DNA from: Acidobacteriota bacterium
Lineage (GTDB): Bacteria; Acidobacteriota; Terriglobia; Bryobacterales; Bryobacteraceae
Length of the DNA stretch: 64,000 nucleotides
Direction: 5' to 3'
Assembly: GCA_016871155.1 (NCBI GenBank)
Contig: VFZO01000005.1
Coordinates: forward strand, 1 to 64,000
The translations under genes were made by a program, and so were the position numbers. This document shows positions 8,625 through 16,562 of the stretch, in pieces; position 1 is the first letter of the stretch, and every line of letters begins with the position of its first letter. Under the pieces are notes generated by a model. That model was not told the DNA's origin. It saw only the letters and a program-made list of their open reading frames with translations, and searched no databases.

Positions 8625-9355
8625 AAAGCGGCCATGTGTTCGCGGCTCTTCGCCGCGTCACCCAACGCACGATACAAACCGGCCAATCGAAAGTGCGCGG
8701 TCTTTAGCGAAGGGTCCCGGCGGAGCGCTTCCTCCAGCGCCTCCACGGCTTCGCGCTTCCGGCCGCGTTCGGTGTAGAGCCGTCCCAATTCCAGAAACGC
8801 GCGGTTGTCGCCCTCGCACGCGCGCCGCAGGGCCGCGGCGTCCTGCGCCACTTTGCCGTAGTAGTACTGCGCTTCGGCGTTGCGCGGATGGGCTTCGGCA
8901 ATCCTCAGGAGGTGGCGGGTTATGGAGTGCTTCAGGGCCGGTGCGTCCCCAGCCGTTTCACCCAGAAACGGTGTCAGCGCCTCGGAGGGGGGTAACGCCA
9001 GAAGCTCGCGAGCGGAGGCCTCGACCTTCCCGGCCAGATAGAGCGCGACCGCGGCACCGATCCGCTGTTCCCTCTTGCGAAACACGTCTTCAGCGGCGGT
9101 GAAGAGCTTCGCGTTGAGCAGGCGCACTCCTTCGTCGTGGCCGGGCAGACGCCGAAGGCGGATGATCAACTCGGTGTCGATTCGAGCCTGTTCTGCGGCC
9201 GTGTGCGTGGTGCCGTCCACGGCGGCGGCACCGCGCTGAAATTCCGGGTTCGATTGAAACTCCGGAGCGCCTGTGATGGGCTGGCCGGTCAGCAGGACGG
9301 CTTGGCAACACCCGGCGACAAGACACAGCGAGAGTTTACGGGCAACGCGTTCCAC
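8609..9355 (-). CDS. TPR-repeat protein, putative lipoprotein
   Basis: This 248-residue protein starts with a short signal, MERVARKLSLCLVAGC, whose V-A-G-C at residues 13-16 would fit a lipobox, so it is possibly a lipoprotein. Tetratricopeptide units are clear in the C-terminal half (AEAQYYYGKVAQDA, AFLELGRLYTERG, AHFRLAGLYRALGD). The start lies inside the 3' end of the ASPIC/UnbV gene on the same strand (67-base overlap), suggesting the two are co-expressed. In other acidobacterial and related genomes ASPIC and TPR proteins are often neighbours, but I cannot assign a function. A later start is possible. Confidence 0.7.
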   Translation of the reverse strand: MERVARKLSLCLVAGCCQAVLLTGQPITGAPEFQSNPEFQRGAAAVDGTTHTAAEQARIDTELIIRLRRLPGHDEGVRLLNAKLFTAAEDVFRKREQRIGAAVALYLAGKVEASARELLALPPSEALTPFLGETAGDAPALKHSITRHLLRIAEAHPRNAEAQYYYGKVAQDAAALRRACEGDNRAFLELGRLYTERGRKREAVEALEEALRRDPSLKTAHFRLAGLYRALGDAAKSREHMAAFQRAQ

Positions 9356-10881
9356 ACTTCGATTTTGCCATTCGGCCAGCGCACCGTGACGGACTCAACC
9401 GTTTTTTCGCTGCCCAGGCCGAAGTGCAAAACGGTGGAGTGTTGCGAATAGTAGCTGCCGCCGCTCATGACTTCGTCCATTTGACGGCGGCCGCCGGCGC
9501 GCACGGTGACGCGCGCGCCCACCGCGCCACGCACGTCGATGTTGATGAAGTTCCCGCCGGCGCGAGTATTCTTGAGCAGCAACGGAAGGGCGTCCATGTT
9601 CGTGACGAGCGCCTCCGGCCGGCCATCGCCATCCAGATCGCCGACGGCCAAACCTCGTGAGGCCCACTCACCGGCAACGGCGGGCACCTCAGCGAACTTG
9701 CGATTGCCGAGGTTCCTGTAGAACAGTGTTTTCTGCCGGTAGCGATCGCCCATTCCGGCCTTTTCGACCTCTGGATAAACATGTCCGTTCACGATGAGCA
9801 GATCCCGCCAGCCGTCGTCATCGGCATCGACAAACGCGATGCCCCAGCCGAGCAGCAGGTTCGCGCCCAACCCGGCCTGCTGGGCCACGTCGGTGAAGAA
9901 CTTGCCATCCTCGTTCCGGTACAGGTTGACGAGTTCGCCGGAGAAGTTGGTCTTGGCGATGTCAAAAAAACCGTCGTTATCGAAGTCGGCCACGGCCACG
10001 CCCATGCCGGCCTGGGTGTTGCCGTCGCTGTTCAGGGCGACGCCCGCTTCAACGGCCCGCTCGGTGAACGTGCCGTTGCCGCGATTTTCGAAAAGCAGGC
10101 TGGGGGTCTGGTCGCAGGCGACGTAGACGTCGGGCCAGCCATCGTTGTTGTAATCGAAACTCACAACACCCAGGCCGAAGCGCGGACCCGATTTCAGTAT
10201 GCCGGCGCGCGCGGAGACGTCCTCCAGCGTTCCGCCGGGCTGCTGCCGATAGAGGATGTTCCGCCCCATTGGGAGGCCTTTCGGGCCGCAGGCCACAGGA
10301 GTCCCTTTCCAGAAGCATTCGGTCATGGAGCCCGGCTTGGGAGGATTCCGAGCGTCGATCTCCACATAGTTGGAGACGAAGAGATCGAGAAGTCCGTCGC
10401 GGTCGTAATCCAGGAAGGCGCAGCCGGCGCCCCATCTATGCGTGGCCGCAGGCAGGCCCGCCTTCGCCGAAATGTCGACAAAACCCGCCGGCGTGTTGCG
10501 GTATAGGCGGTTGGAGCCGAATTGCGCGATGAATACATCGGGACGACCGTCGCGATCATAGTCCGCGACGCAGACGCCCTGGCCCCAGGCGCCGCCGGCG
10601 GGCCATTCGGCGGCTACGAATTTGCCGCCCGTGTTCCGATAAAGAGCAGGCTGGCGGTCGTTCACCAGCAGGATATCGTTGCGGCCGTCGCCGTCGAAAT
10701 CAAAGATCGCCGCGCCGCTGCCGGTCGTCTCATAGAGGTAGTCCTTCTTCACGGCATTGCCGCCGGAGGGCCCGCGCGTTAGGCCGAATTCCCTGGCGGC
10801 GTCGACGAATTGCGGCCCGGAACCGGTCTGCGCCAGCGCGGCAAATACGGCGGCGCGAAGTAGGAGACCCACGAAATCCAT
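9289..10881 (-). CDS. FG-GAP/VCBS repeat protein with C-terminal ASPIC/UnbV domain
   Basis: This 530-residue secreted protein has a signal-like N-terminus (MDFVGLLLRAAVFAALAQ). It then carries at least six FG-GAP/VCBS calcium-loop repeats (DFDGDGRNDILLVND, DYDRDGRPDVFIA, DYDRDGLLDLFVSNY, DYNNDGWPDVYVA, DFDNDGFFDIAKTN, DLDGDGRPEALVTN), which would fold as a beta-propeller. The last ~70 residues are an ASPIC/UnbV domain (GARVTVRAGG, SYYSQHS, VTVRWPNGK). I set the start at ATG 10881; the open frame upstream is out of homology. Such proteins are thought to act at the cell surface in binding or adhesion. The gene is divergent from the MmcQ gene with only 12 bases between starts. Confidence 0.87.
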   Translation of the reverse strand: MDFVGLLLRAAVFAALAQTGSGPQFVDAAREFGLTRGPSGGNAVKKDYLYETTGSGAAIFDFDGDGRNDILLVNDRQPALYRNTGGKFVAAEWPAGGAWGQGVCVADYDRDGRPDVFIAQFGSNRLYRNTPAGFVDISAKAGLPAATHRWGAGCAFLDYDRDGLLDLFVSNYVEIDARNPPKPGSMTECFWKGTPVACGPKGLPMGRNILYRQQPGGTLEDVSARAGILKSGPRFGLGVVSFDYNNDGWPDVYVACDQTPSLLFENRGNGTFTERAVEAGVALNSDGNTQAGMGVAVADFDNDGFFDIAKTNFSGELVNLYRNEDGKFFTDVAQQAGLGANLLLGWGIAFVDADDDGWRDLLIVNGHVYPEVEKAGMGDRYRQKTLFYRNLGNRKFAEVPAVAGEWASRGLAVGDLDGDGRPEALVTNMDALPLLLKNTRAGGNFINIDVRGAVGARVTVRAGGRRQMDEVMSGGSYYSQHSTVLHFGLGSEKTVESVTVRWPNGKIEVWNALPVNSRCVLSPGVAKPSC

Positions 10882-10887
10882 TATCTT
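10882..10887 (+). promoter_or_regulatory. -10-like hexamer (TATCTT), start-proximal
   Basis: TATCTT ends 6 bases before ATG 10894 with no Shine-Dalgarno sequence in between, which predicts a leaderless transcript. It lies in the 12-base gap between two divergent start codons, so any promoter for the opposite gene must lie inside the coding region of this one. Confidence 0.35.
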
Positions 10888-10893
10888 GTACCT

Positions 10894-11232
10894 ATGACAG
10901 CCGACGGTTTCAAGAGGATCGCACTGAGTCTTCCCGGAGCGGAAGAGGGATCTCACATGGGGGCAGTGGACTTTCGAGTGGGAGGCCGCATCTTTGCCAC
11001 TCTGGCCTCGGTAAAGGAAGGCTACGGCAACCTGATCCTGACGCCCGAGATGCAAAAGGATTTTGTTTCGGAGATGCCGGAGGTTTTTCTGCCCATCGCC
11101 GGCGGATGGGGGCGCATGGGAATGACGCACATCCGGCTCTCGAAGGCGCGAAAGGAAGTGGTGGAAGGCGCATTGAAAGCGGCCTGGCAGTTGCGGGCAG
11201 AGAAGAATAGGCCGAAGAAGAAACGTGCTTGA
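10894..11232 (+). CDS. MmcQ/YjbR family protein
   Basis: This 112-residue protein matches the MmcQ/YjbR (CyaY-like fold) family, sometimes called DNA-binding. Family features are the start FKRIALSLPGAEEGSHMG, the F-x-V-x-G-R-I-F-A-T-L strand near residue 27 and the C-terminal MTHIRLSKARKEVV. The tail is lysine-rich (RPKKKRA). The next gene starts 8 bases before this stop, so the two form a small operon. The biological role is not established for the family. Confidence 0.8.
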   Translation: MTADGFKRIALSLPGAEEGSHMGAVDFRVGGRIFATLASVKEGYGNLILTPEMQKDFVSEMPEVFLPIAGGWGRMGMTHIRLSKARKEVVEGALKAAWQLRAEKNRPKKKRA

Positions 11233-11893
11233 GCCGATCCAGCCAGGCCCGCCCCGCGCCATTCGAAACTTCGCGGGCCGCCAACGGTGGTCGGATCTCA
11301 CCTTTCTGCATTGGCCGGCACCGGTTTCCCGGTTGCAACTGCCGCCGGGCCTGCAGCCGGATCTTTGGGAAGGACAGGCCTATATTGGCCTGGTGCCGTT
11401 CCTGCTCTCGTATCGCGGACTGGGGACGTTTCCGGAAACGAACCTTCGCACCTACGTGATCGATCAGAAGGGCCGCCGGGGAGTTTGGTTCTACTCCTTG
11501 GACGCGGACCGTCTGGCTGCGGTGGCGGGTGCGCGACTCAGCTACGGGCTGCCGTACTTCTGGGCGCGAATGTCGGTGACCCGTTCGAACGGGAGCATCC
11601 ACTACCGGTCCACGAGACGCGCCGGTCCTCAGCGTGAAACGGATATCGTCATCAAGCCCGGAGCCGCCATCGCGAAGCCCACGGACTTTGAGCACTTCCT
11701 GACGGCGCGCTGGCGCCTGTATGCGCTCCGCTTCGGCCGGCTGATCCAGGCCGAGGTGGACCATCCGGCGTGGCCGTTGTACGAAGCGTCCGTTGCCGAA
11801 TGCCGGCAGACGTTTTTAGACGAAGGAAGGCCGCTGATCGCGCACTATTCGCCTGGCGTGGATGTGACGGCCTCCTGGCCGGGGCCGATATAG
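11225..11893 (+). CDS. DUF2071 (YqjF-like) family protein
   Basis: This 222-residue protein fits DUF2071/YqjF, a family related in fold to acetoacetate decarboxylase. Characteristic stretches are the opening RWSDLTFLHWPAP, WEGQAYIGLVPF, FPETNLRTYV and GVWFYSLDAD, and a late block DFEHFLTARWRLY. The GTG start overlaps the MmcQ stop by 8 bases. The function is unknown; the pairing with a MmcQ/YjbR protein suggests an accessory or stress-related pair rather than a metabolic pathway (inference). Confidence 0.8.
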   Translation: MLEPIQPGPPRAIRNFAGRQRWSDLTFLHWPAPVSRLQLPPGLQPDLWEGQAYIGLVPFLLSYRGLGTFPETNLRTYVIDQKGRRGVWFYSLDADRLAAVAGARLSYGLPYFWARMSVTRSNGSIHYRSTRRAGPQRETDIVIKPGAAIAKPTDFEHFLTARWRLYALRFGRLIQAEVDHPAWPLYEASVAECRQTFLDEGRPLIAHYSPGVDVTASWPGPI

Positions 11894-11905
11894 CGACGGG
11901 CCGGC

Positions 11906-12112
11906 CCGATACCGGTCTAAGCTCAAATCGGCCATCGGGATCGAGCGCCCGCAATCGCAGTTGAGCCAAAATGCCAGCCCTGCGGCCGATCTGCGGAGGT
12001 TTGAGGTCCGCCGCAACGTCCTTCAGCGTCTTCACGAGTTCCGGCGAAGATGTCCCAACTCACGCCATTCCCGTTGCCGCACAGGGCGCCCGGCGCTGGC
12101 ACTTTCGAAGGG
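11906..12112 (-). pseudogene. Possible degraded coding remnant
   Basis: The 221-base gap between two convergent genes reads like protein on the minus strand, but in two frames. One frame gives VPAPGALCGNGNGVSWDIFA and stops making sense near 12050. The adjacent frame then continues SSPELVKTLKDVAADLKPP and QIGRRAGILAQLRLRALD. This looks like a frameshifted fragment of a gene I do not recognise, without a start. It could also be chance reading in GC-rich DNA. Confidence 0.2.
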
Positions 12113-12114
12113 TA

Positions 12115-13020
12115 CTACGGATTGGAGATCAGATCGCGCCAATCCACTGAAATTCTTCGATCCCCCACTAGGCCGGCGAATGACGCCCGGATCTCGGCCG
12201 CACGCCGGCCGGCCTCGGCGGCCTCCGCCTTCCGGCCGAACCGCTGTAACTGCTCCCGGTACAGTTCGAGGATTGCCGCGACATCGGGATGCTTCAGCCC
12301 CACGGCTGTCTCCATCTCCGCCAGCGCCAAGCGAAGTTGTTCAGCGGCCTGGCGGTGGTCCCTCCCGATTGCATAAAGGTCACCCAGATTCGCCCGCATC
12401 CGGGCTCGCGCCTGCCCCGGCTTTGTCCGCGCGATCACGTCCCGCAAAATCGCGGCGGCTTCCCCGTATTGGCGTTTCGCGCGAAGCACCGCGGCCAAGT
12501 CGCTGGCGATCGAGACTTCCGCCTCCGCGCTCGCCAGAGAGATCGCCCGCCGAATCGACGCCTCGGCCTCCCGAACTCTGTTGCGGACCAACTGCACCTG
12601 TCCCAGACTCTGCCAAACCCGCGGCTCGGCCCGGTAGAACTCCATCGCCTTTGTAAACGCCGCTTCGGCGCGCGCCAGTTCGTGAAGTTCCAAATATACA
12701 CGCCCGAGGTTATTGTGAACTATGCCCCAGGCCGGCGTCCGTGGCTCGCAAAGCGCCAAAGCCGCTTCCAAATTCCTCTTTGCGAGTTGGGGGCGCCCAA
12801 GCTCCATCTCCGCCCGGCCCAGCGCATCGAGCACCGCGATCCGCGACTCCCCGCTGGATTCCGCCAGCACGGGCTGGAGCAGCGCCAGCGCTTCCTGCGC
12901 GCGGCCTTCGCGCAGCAGTTCAGCGCCCTTCGAATACCGTTGTTCAAGGCTCGTCTGGGCGGCCAGCGACATGGCGAGCGCAAGAGGCAGAATGTACAAT
13001 TGAGGGCGGTTAGCAATCAT
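12115..13020 (-). CDS. Secreted TPR-repeat protein
   Basis: This 301-residue protein has a signal peptide (MIANRPQLYILPLALAMSLAAQ). It then carries about six to seven tetratricopeptide repeats of the TPR_12 type (RYSKGAELLREGRAQEAL, VHNNLGRVYLELHELARAE, RANLGDLYAIGRDHRQAA). I placed the start at ATG 13020 because the open frame upstream lacks any signal and runs into the divergent gene. The start codon is 73 bases from the divergent 783-residue sensor-like gene, so they may share a control region. A periplasmic scaffold or protein-protein interaction role is likely; the partner is unknown. Confidence 0.8.
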   Translation of the reverse strand: MIANRPQLYILPLALAMSLAAQTSLEQRYSKGAELLREGRAQEALALLQPVLAESSGESRIAVLDALGRAEMELGRPQLAKRNLEAALALCEPRTPAWGIVHNNLGRVYLELHELARAEAAFTKAMEFYRAEPRVWQSLGQVQLVRNRVREAEASIRRAISLASAEAEVSIASDLAAVLRAKRQYGEAAAILRDVIARTKPGQARARMRANLGDLYAIGRDHRQAAEQLRLALAEMETAVGLKHPDVAAILELYREQLQRFGRKAEAAEAGRRAAEIRASFAGLVGDRRISVDWRDLISNP

Positions 13021-13093
13021 GGGTCGAGTGTGCGCCGGCGCTCTGAAGTAAGTCCTGAGAGCGGCCAAAGCAAGACCATAGGAATTCCTTAGG

Positions 13094-15445
13094 ATGGATA
13101 AGCCAAACAATCCGAACGAGTTAATCGCCTTTGGCCCGTTTCGCCTCGATCCCTCCGCGCGACTCTTGAAACGGGACACCGAGGTGATTCCGCTCGCCCC
13201 GAAGACCTTCGACCTCCTCCTTTTCTTCGCCGGAACAGGCGGCAGGGTGGTCACCAAGAAGGAGTTGATGGACACGCTCTGGAAAGATGTCTTCGTCGAA
13301 GAGTCGAGTCTTCTCTACCAGGTCTCGACCCTCCGAAAGGCCCTCGGCGAAGATGCGGCGAATTGGATCGAAACGGTTCCGAAGATCGGGTACCGGTTTA
13401 CGGCGCCGATCGGGGACCAAGTCTCGATCAAGCCCCCGCCACGCCGCTGGACCCGTCTCGCACTGCTCACCGCCGGACTGGTGTTAGCGGCTGGAGCGTT
13501 CGCCTACCGGGGCATCAGCCAGAGGAACTGGGCGCGCACCGAAGCGATACCCCGGATTGCATCGCTCGCCGAAGAGGGCCGTTTTCCCGCCGCGTTCGCA
13601 CTCGCCCGCAAAATCGAACCGCTGCTCGGCGACGACGCCAAACTCGCCGGCCTCCGCCGCGAAGTTTCCCGGACCGTCAACTTCGACACCGAGCCGTCCG
13701 GCGCCGAAGTCTTCTACCGCGACATCCGCGCGAGTGAAGGCGAGTGGCGGCCACTCGGAACTACGCCGTTGCGCGCCGCTGCCGTTCCGCGCGGCTACTT
13801 CCGGCTAAGGTTCGAAAAGCCGGGCTTCGAACCGACCTTCGCGCTGTTCACGGCAGTGGCCGAAGACATGAACTACCCTCTGTACCCGAAGGAAGAAATT
13901 CCGCCCGGAATGGTTCCGGTTTCACAAGCGGTATTCGACGTTCCCCGCCGCTTCGCGCCACCAGAGCGGGCCCGAGGTGTATCCCGGTTCCTGATCGACC
14001 GCTACGAAGTCACGAACCGGCAGTTCAAAGAGTTCGTCGATGCGGGCGGGTACAAGGACGAGAGCTTCTGGGAACATCCGTTCGCCGCTGGTTGGGAACG
14101 CGCAATGGCGGCCTTCGTCGACACGACCGGGCGCCCCGGTCCCGCCACCTGGATCGCCGGCACGATTCCGCCAGGCCGCGAAGATTTTCCGGTCAGCGGC
14201 GTCAGTTGGTACGAAGCCGCGGCCTACGCCAAGTTCGCGGGCAAGCAGTTGCCGACCGCCTGGCACTGGTATGCGGCCGCGCGTCTGCAAAGCGGGACGT
14301 GGGTGATGCCATCCAGCAACTTCTCCGGCAAAGACGCCGCCCGCGTGGGCGAGTTTCAAGGCGAAGGCCCGTTCGGCACGTTCGACATGGCGGGCAACGT
14401 CAAGGAGTGGGTCTGGAATGAAATCGACGCTGGGAAGCGAATGATCCTTGGAGGCGCTTGGAGCGAACCCGCCCATGCGTTCCTCACAGCCGATGCGCGG
14501 TCTCCCTTCGACCGTTCCAACTTGCACGGATTTCGCTGTGTGCGCTACGCCGCTCCGCCCCCGGCGACCTGGCTCGCTGCCGTTCATCCGGTATTGCGCA
14601 ATCCAGCCGAGAAACCGGCGTCCGCGGAAATATTCGCGGCCTATCGAAACGCGTATGCGTATGACCGCACGGATCTCGCCGCCTCGGTCGATCAGGCCGT
14701 CGAGTCGCTGCCTTACTGGCGCCGTGAGAGAGTCAGCTACACCGCACCTTATGGAAGCGGTCGAATTTCCGCCTTGCTGTTCCTGCCGAAGAACGCCAAG
14801 ACACCGTATCAGACCGTGGTCTACTACCCCGGTGCGGGAGCGATGAATTCCCTGAGTAGCGAGACAACGCAAACGCTCGAAGGATGGGCCCGATTAGAAT
14901 ACCTGCTCCGCGCCGGCCGCGCGGTGATGTATCCGATTTATCAAGGCAGCTATGAGCGGCGGCTGCAAGGCGTAACGACCCCGCTGCGCCGCCGCGAGAT
15001 GATCGTGCAACAGGTTCAGGATATGCGCCGCGCGATCGACTACTTGCAAACGCGTTCCGACATCGCCGCCGATAGCCTGGCGTTTTTCGGCGTCAGCGTG
15101 GGCGCATCGCTCGCACCAATCCCCTTGGCGGTGGAGGATCGGCTCAAAGCCGGCGTACTCGCCGACGGCGGCTTGTACCAGATACCGTCGCCGCCCGAGG
15201 TCGATCCGCTTCACTTCGCGCCGCGCGTCACCGTCCCCGTATTGATGCTGAACGGCAACAACGACTATATTTATCCGCTGGAGACGTCGCAAAAGGCCCT
15301 GCTCCGATTGTTCGCAACACCAGAGTCAAACAAGAAGCATCTGTTGTTCGACGCGGCACACGAAGTGGTGGCGGTGCGCACGCAGGTGATCCGGGAACTG
15401 CTCGACTGGCTCGACCAGCATCAGGGTCCTGTACGGAGCGAGTAG
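13094..15445 (+). CDS. CadC-like wHTH / TM / PEGA-like / FGE-sulfatase / alpha-beta hydrolase fusion
   Basis: This 783-residue protein has an unusual domain chain. Residues 10-106 are an OmpR/CadC-type winged helix (LAPKTFDLLLFF, LMDTLWKDVFVEESSL, IGYRFTAP). Residues 120-138 form one membrane helix. Residues 194-250 resemble a PEGA domain (FDTEPSGAEVFYRD). Residues 290-485 carry the FGE-sulfatase/SUMF1 fold (RYEVTNRQFKEFV, PVSGVSWYEAAAYAKFAG, DMAGNVKEWVWN, GFRCVR). Residues 545-775 are an alpha/beta hydrolase with the nucleophile elbow GVSVG (Ser668), a likely Asp724 and His756. The DNA-binding part would be cytoplasmic and the enzyme-like part periplasmic, giving a one-component membrane sensor. 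The true function is unknown. Confidence 0.85.
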   Translation: MDKPNNPNELIAFGPFRLDPSARLLKRDTEVIPLAPKTFDLLLFFAGTGGRVVTKKELMDTLWKDVFVEESSLLYQVSTLRKALGEDAANWIETVPKIGYRFTAPIGDQVSIKPPPRRWTRLALLTAGLVLAAGAFAYRGISQRNWARTEAIPRIASLAEEGRFPAAFALARKIEPLLGDDAKLAGLRREVSRTVNFDTEPSGAEVFYRDIRASEGEWRPLGTTPLRAAAVPRGYFRLRFEKPGFEPTFALFTAVAEDMNYPLYPKEEIPPGMVPVSQAVFDVPRRFAPPERARGVSRFLIDRYEVTNRQFKEFVDAGGYKDESFWEHPFAAGWERAMAAFVDTTGRPGPATWIAGTIPPGREDFPVSGVSWYEAAAYAKFAGKQLPTAWHWYAAARLQSGTWVMPSSNFSGKDAARVGEFQGEGPFGTFDMAGNVKEWVWNEIDAGKRMILGGAWSEPAHAFLTADARSPFDRSNLHGFRCVRYAAPPPATWLAAVHPVLRNPAEKPASAEIFAAYRNAYAYDRTDLAASVDQAVESLPYWRRERVSYTAPYGSGRISALLFLPKNAKTPYQTVVYYPGAGAMNSLSSETTQTLEGWARLEYLLRAGRAVMYPIYQGSYERRLQGVTTPLRRREMIVQQVQDMRRAIDYLQTRSDIAADSLAFFGVSVGASLAPIPLAVEDRLKAGVLADGGLYQIPSPPEVDPLHFAPRVTVPVLMLNGNNDYIYPLETSQKALLRLFATPESNKKHLLFDAAHEVVAVRTQVIRELLDWLDQHQGPVRSE

Positions 15446-15470
15446 GTTTCTTCCGCCTCCCCAAACAGCC

Positions 15471-15498
15471 GGGGCGGCCCGCTCCCGCGGGCCGCCCC
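15471..15498. terminator. Bidirectional stem-loop between convergent genes
   Basis: A perfect 12-bp GC stem (GGGGCGGCCCGC / GCGGGCCGCCCC) with a TCCC loop sits midway between the stop of the 783-residue gene and the stop of gap on the other strand. A T-run is not directly attached on the plus strand, where TTCGAAAAAA follows, so termination would rely on the very stable stem. Confidence 0.55.
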
Positions 15499-15516
15499 TT
15501 CGAAAAAAGCTGCGCT

Positions 15517-16524
15517 TTAAAGGCCTTTTTTGGCCAGGAACACGCAGAGATCGACAACGCGGCTGGAGTAGCCCCACTCGTTGTCGTACCAGGCCACAAC
15601 CTTCACCAGATTGCCGTCCATGACCTTGGTCAGATCCGAATCGACAATCGAGCTGTTCGAGTTGCGCATCATGTCGGTGGACACAACCGGATCGGTGGTG
15701 TAACCGAGGATACCCTTCAGAGAACCTTCCGAGGCTTGCTTCAGCGCACTGTTGACCTCTTCGGTGGATGTGTTCTTTTCCGTCACGCAGACGAAGTCGA
15801 CAACGGAAACGTTTGGCGTCGGCACGCGCATGGCGTAGCCATCAAGCTTGCCCTTCAGTTGCGGCAGGACCAAACCGATCGCCTTCGCGGCGCCGGTGGA
15901 GGTAGGAATCATGTTGATCGCGGCCGCGCGAGCGCGGCGGAGATCCTTATGCGGGAAGTCGAGGACGCTCTGATCGTTGGTGTAGCTGTGGATCGTCGTC
16001 ATCGAGCCTTTCAGGATTCCGAACTTCTCGTGCAGAACCTTGGCTACGGGAGCCAGGCAGTTGGTGGTGCACGAAGCGTTCGAGACGATGTTGTGCTTGG
16101 CGGCGACGTACTTGTCGTCGTTCACGCCGAGAACGACGGTGATGTCTTCGTTCTTCGCCGGGGCGGAGATGATGACCTTTTTCACCGTCCCGCGCAAATG
16201 CTTGCCGGCGGTTTCGGCCTCCGTGAACCGTCCGGTCGATTCGACGACGATTTCGGCGCCGTAGGTGGACCAGTCGATCGCAGCCGGATCCTTAACCTCA
16301 AAGACGCGGATGCGCTTGCCGCCGATAGTAATCGACTCGGCGTCCGAGGTCACTTCGGCGTCCAATTGACCGAGGGTGGAATCGTACTTGAGAAGGTGTG
16401 CCAGCGTCTTGTTATCGGTCAAGTCGTTCGTGGCGACAAACTCGATATCCGGGTTGTTCAAACCCGCGCGGACAACGTTCCGGCCGATCCGGCCGAAGCC
16501 GTTGATCGCAACTTTTACTGCCAT
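15517..16524 (-). CDS. gap: Glyceraldehyde-3-phosphate dehydrogenase, type I
   Basis: This 335-residue glycolytic enzyme is of normal family length. It has the NAD fold INGFGRIGRNV at the N-terminus, the catalytic Cys in SNASCTTNCLAPV near residue 150, the substrate loop RRARAAAINMIPTSTGAAKA and the C-terminal WYDNEWGYSSRVVDL. ATG 16524 is preceded by a good Shine-Dalgarno sequence (AAGGAGA). A TACACT hexamer lies about 40 bases upstream, at the end of the preceding gene, so this gene, unlike many neighbours, would have a normal leader. Codon use looks highly expressed. It follows the membrane glycosyltransferase by 38 bases. Confidence 0.97.
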   Translation of the reverse strand: MAVKVAINGFGRIGRNVVRAGLNNPDIEFVATNDLTDNKTLAHLLKYDSTLGQLDAEVTSDAESITIGGKRIRVFEVKDPAAIDWSTYGAEIVVESTGRFTEAETAGKHLRGTVKKVIISAPAKNEDITVVLGVNDDKYVAAKHNIVSNASCTTNCLAPVAKVLHEKFGILKGSMTTIHSYTNDQSVLDFPHKDLRRARAAAINMIPTSTGAAKAIGLVLPQLKGKLDGYAMRVPTPNVSVVDFVCVTEKNTSTEEVNSALKQASEGSLKGILGYTTDPVVSTDMMRNSNSSIVDSDLTKVMDGNLVKVVAWYDNEWGYSSRVVDLCVFLAKKGL

Positions 16525-16562
16525 GTAATTTGAATCTCCTTGCGGAATGGGTGGGATATGTT

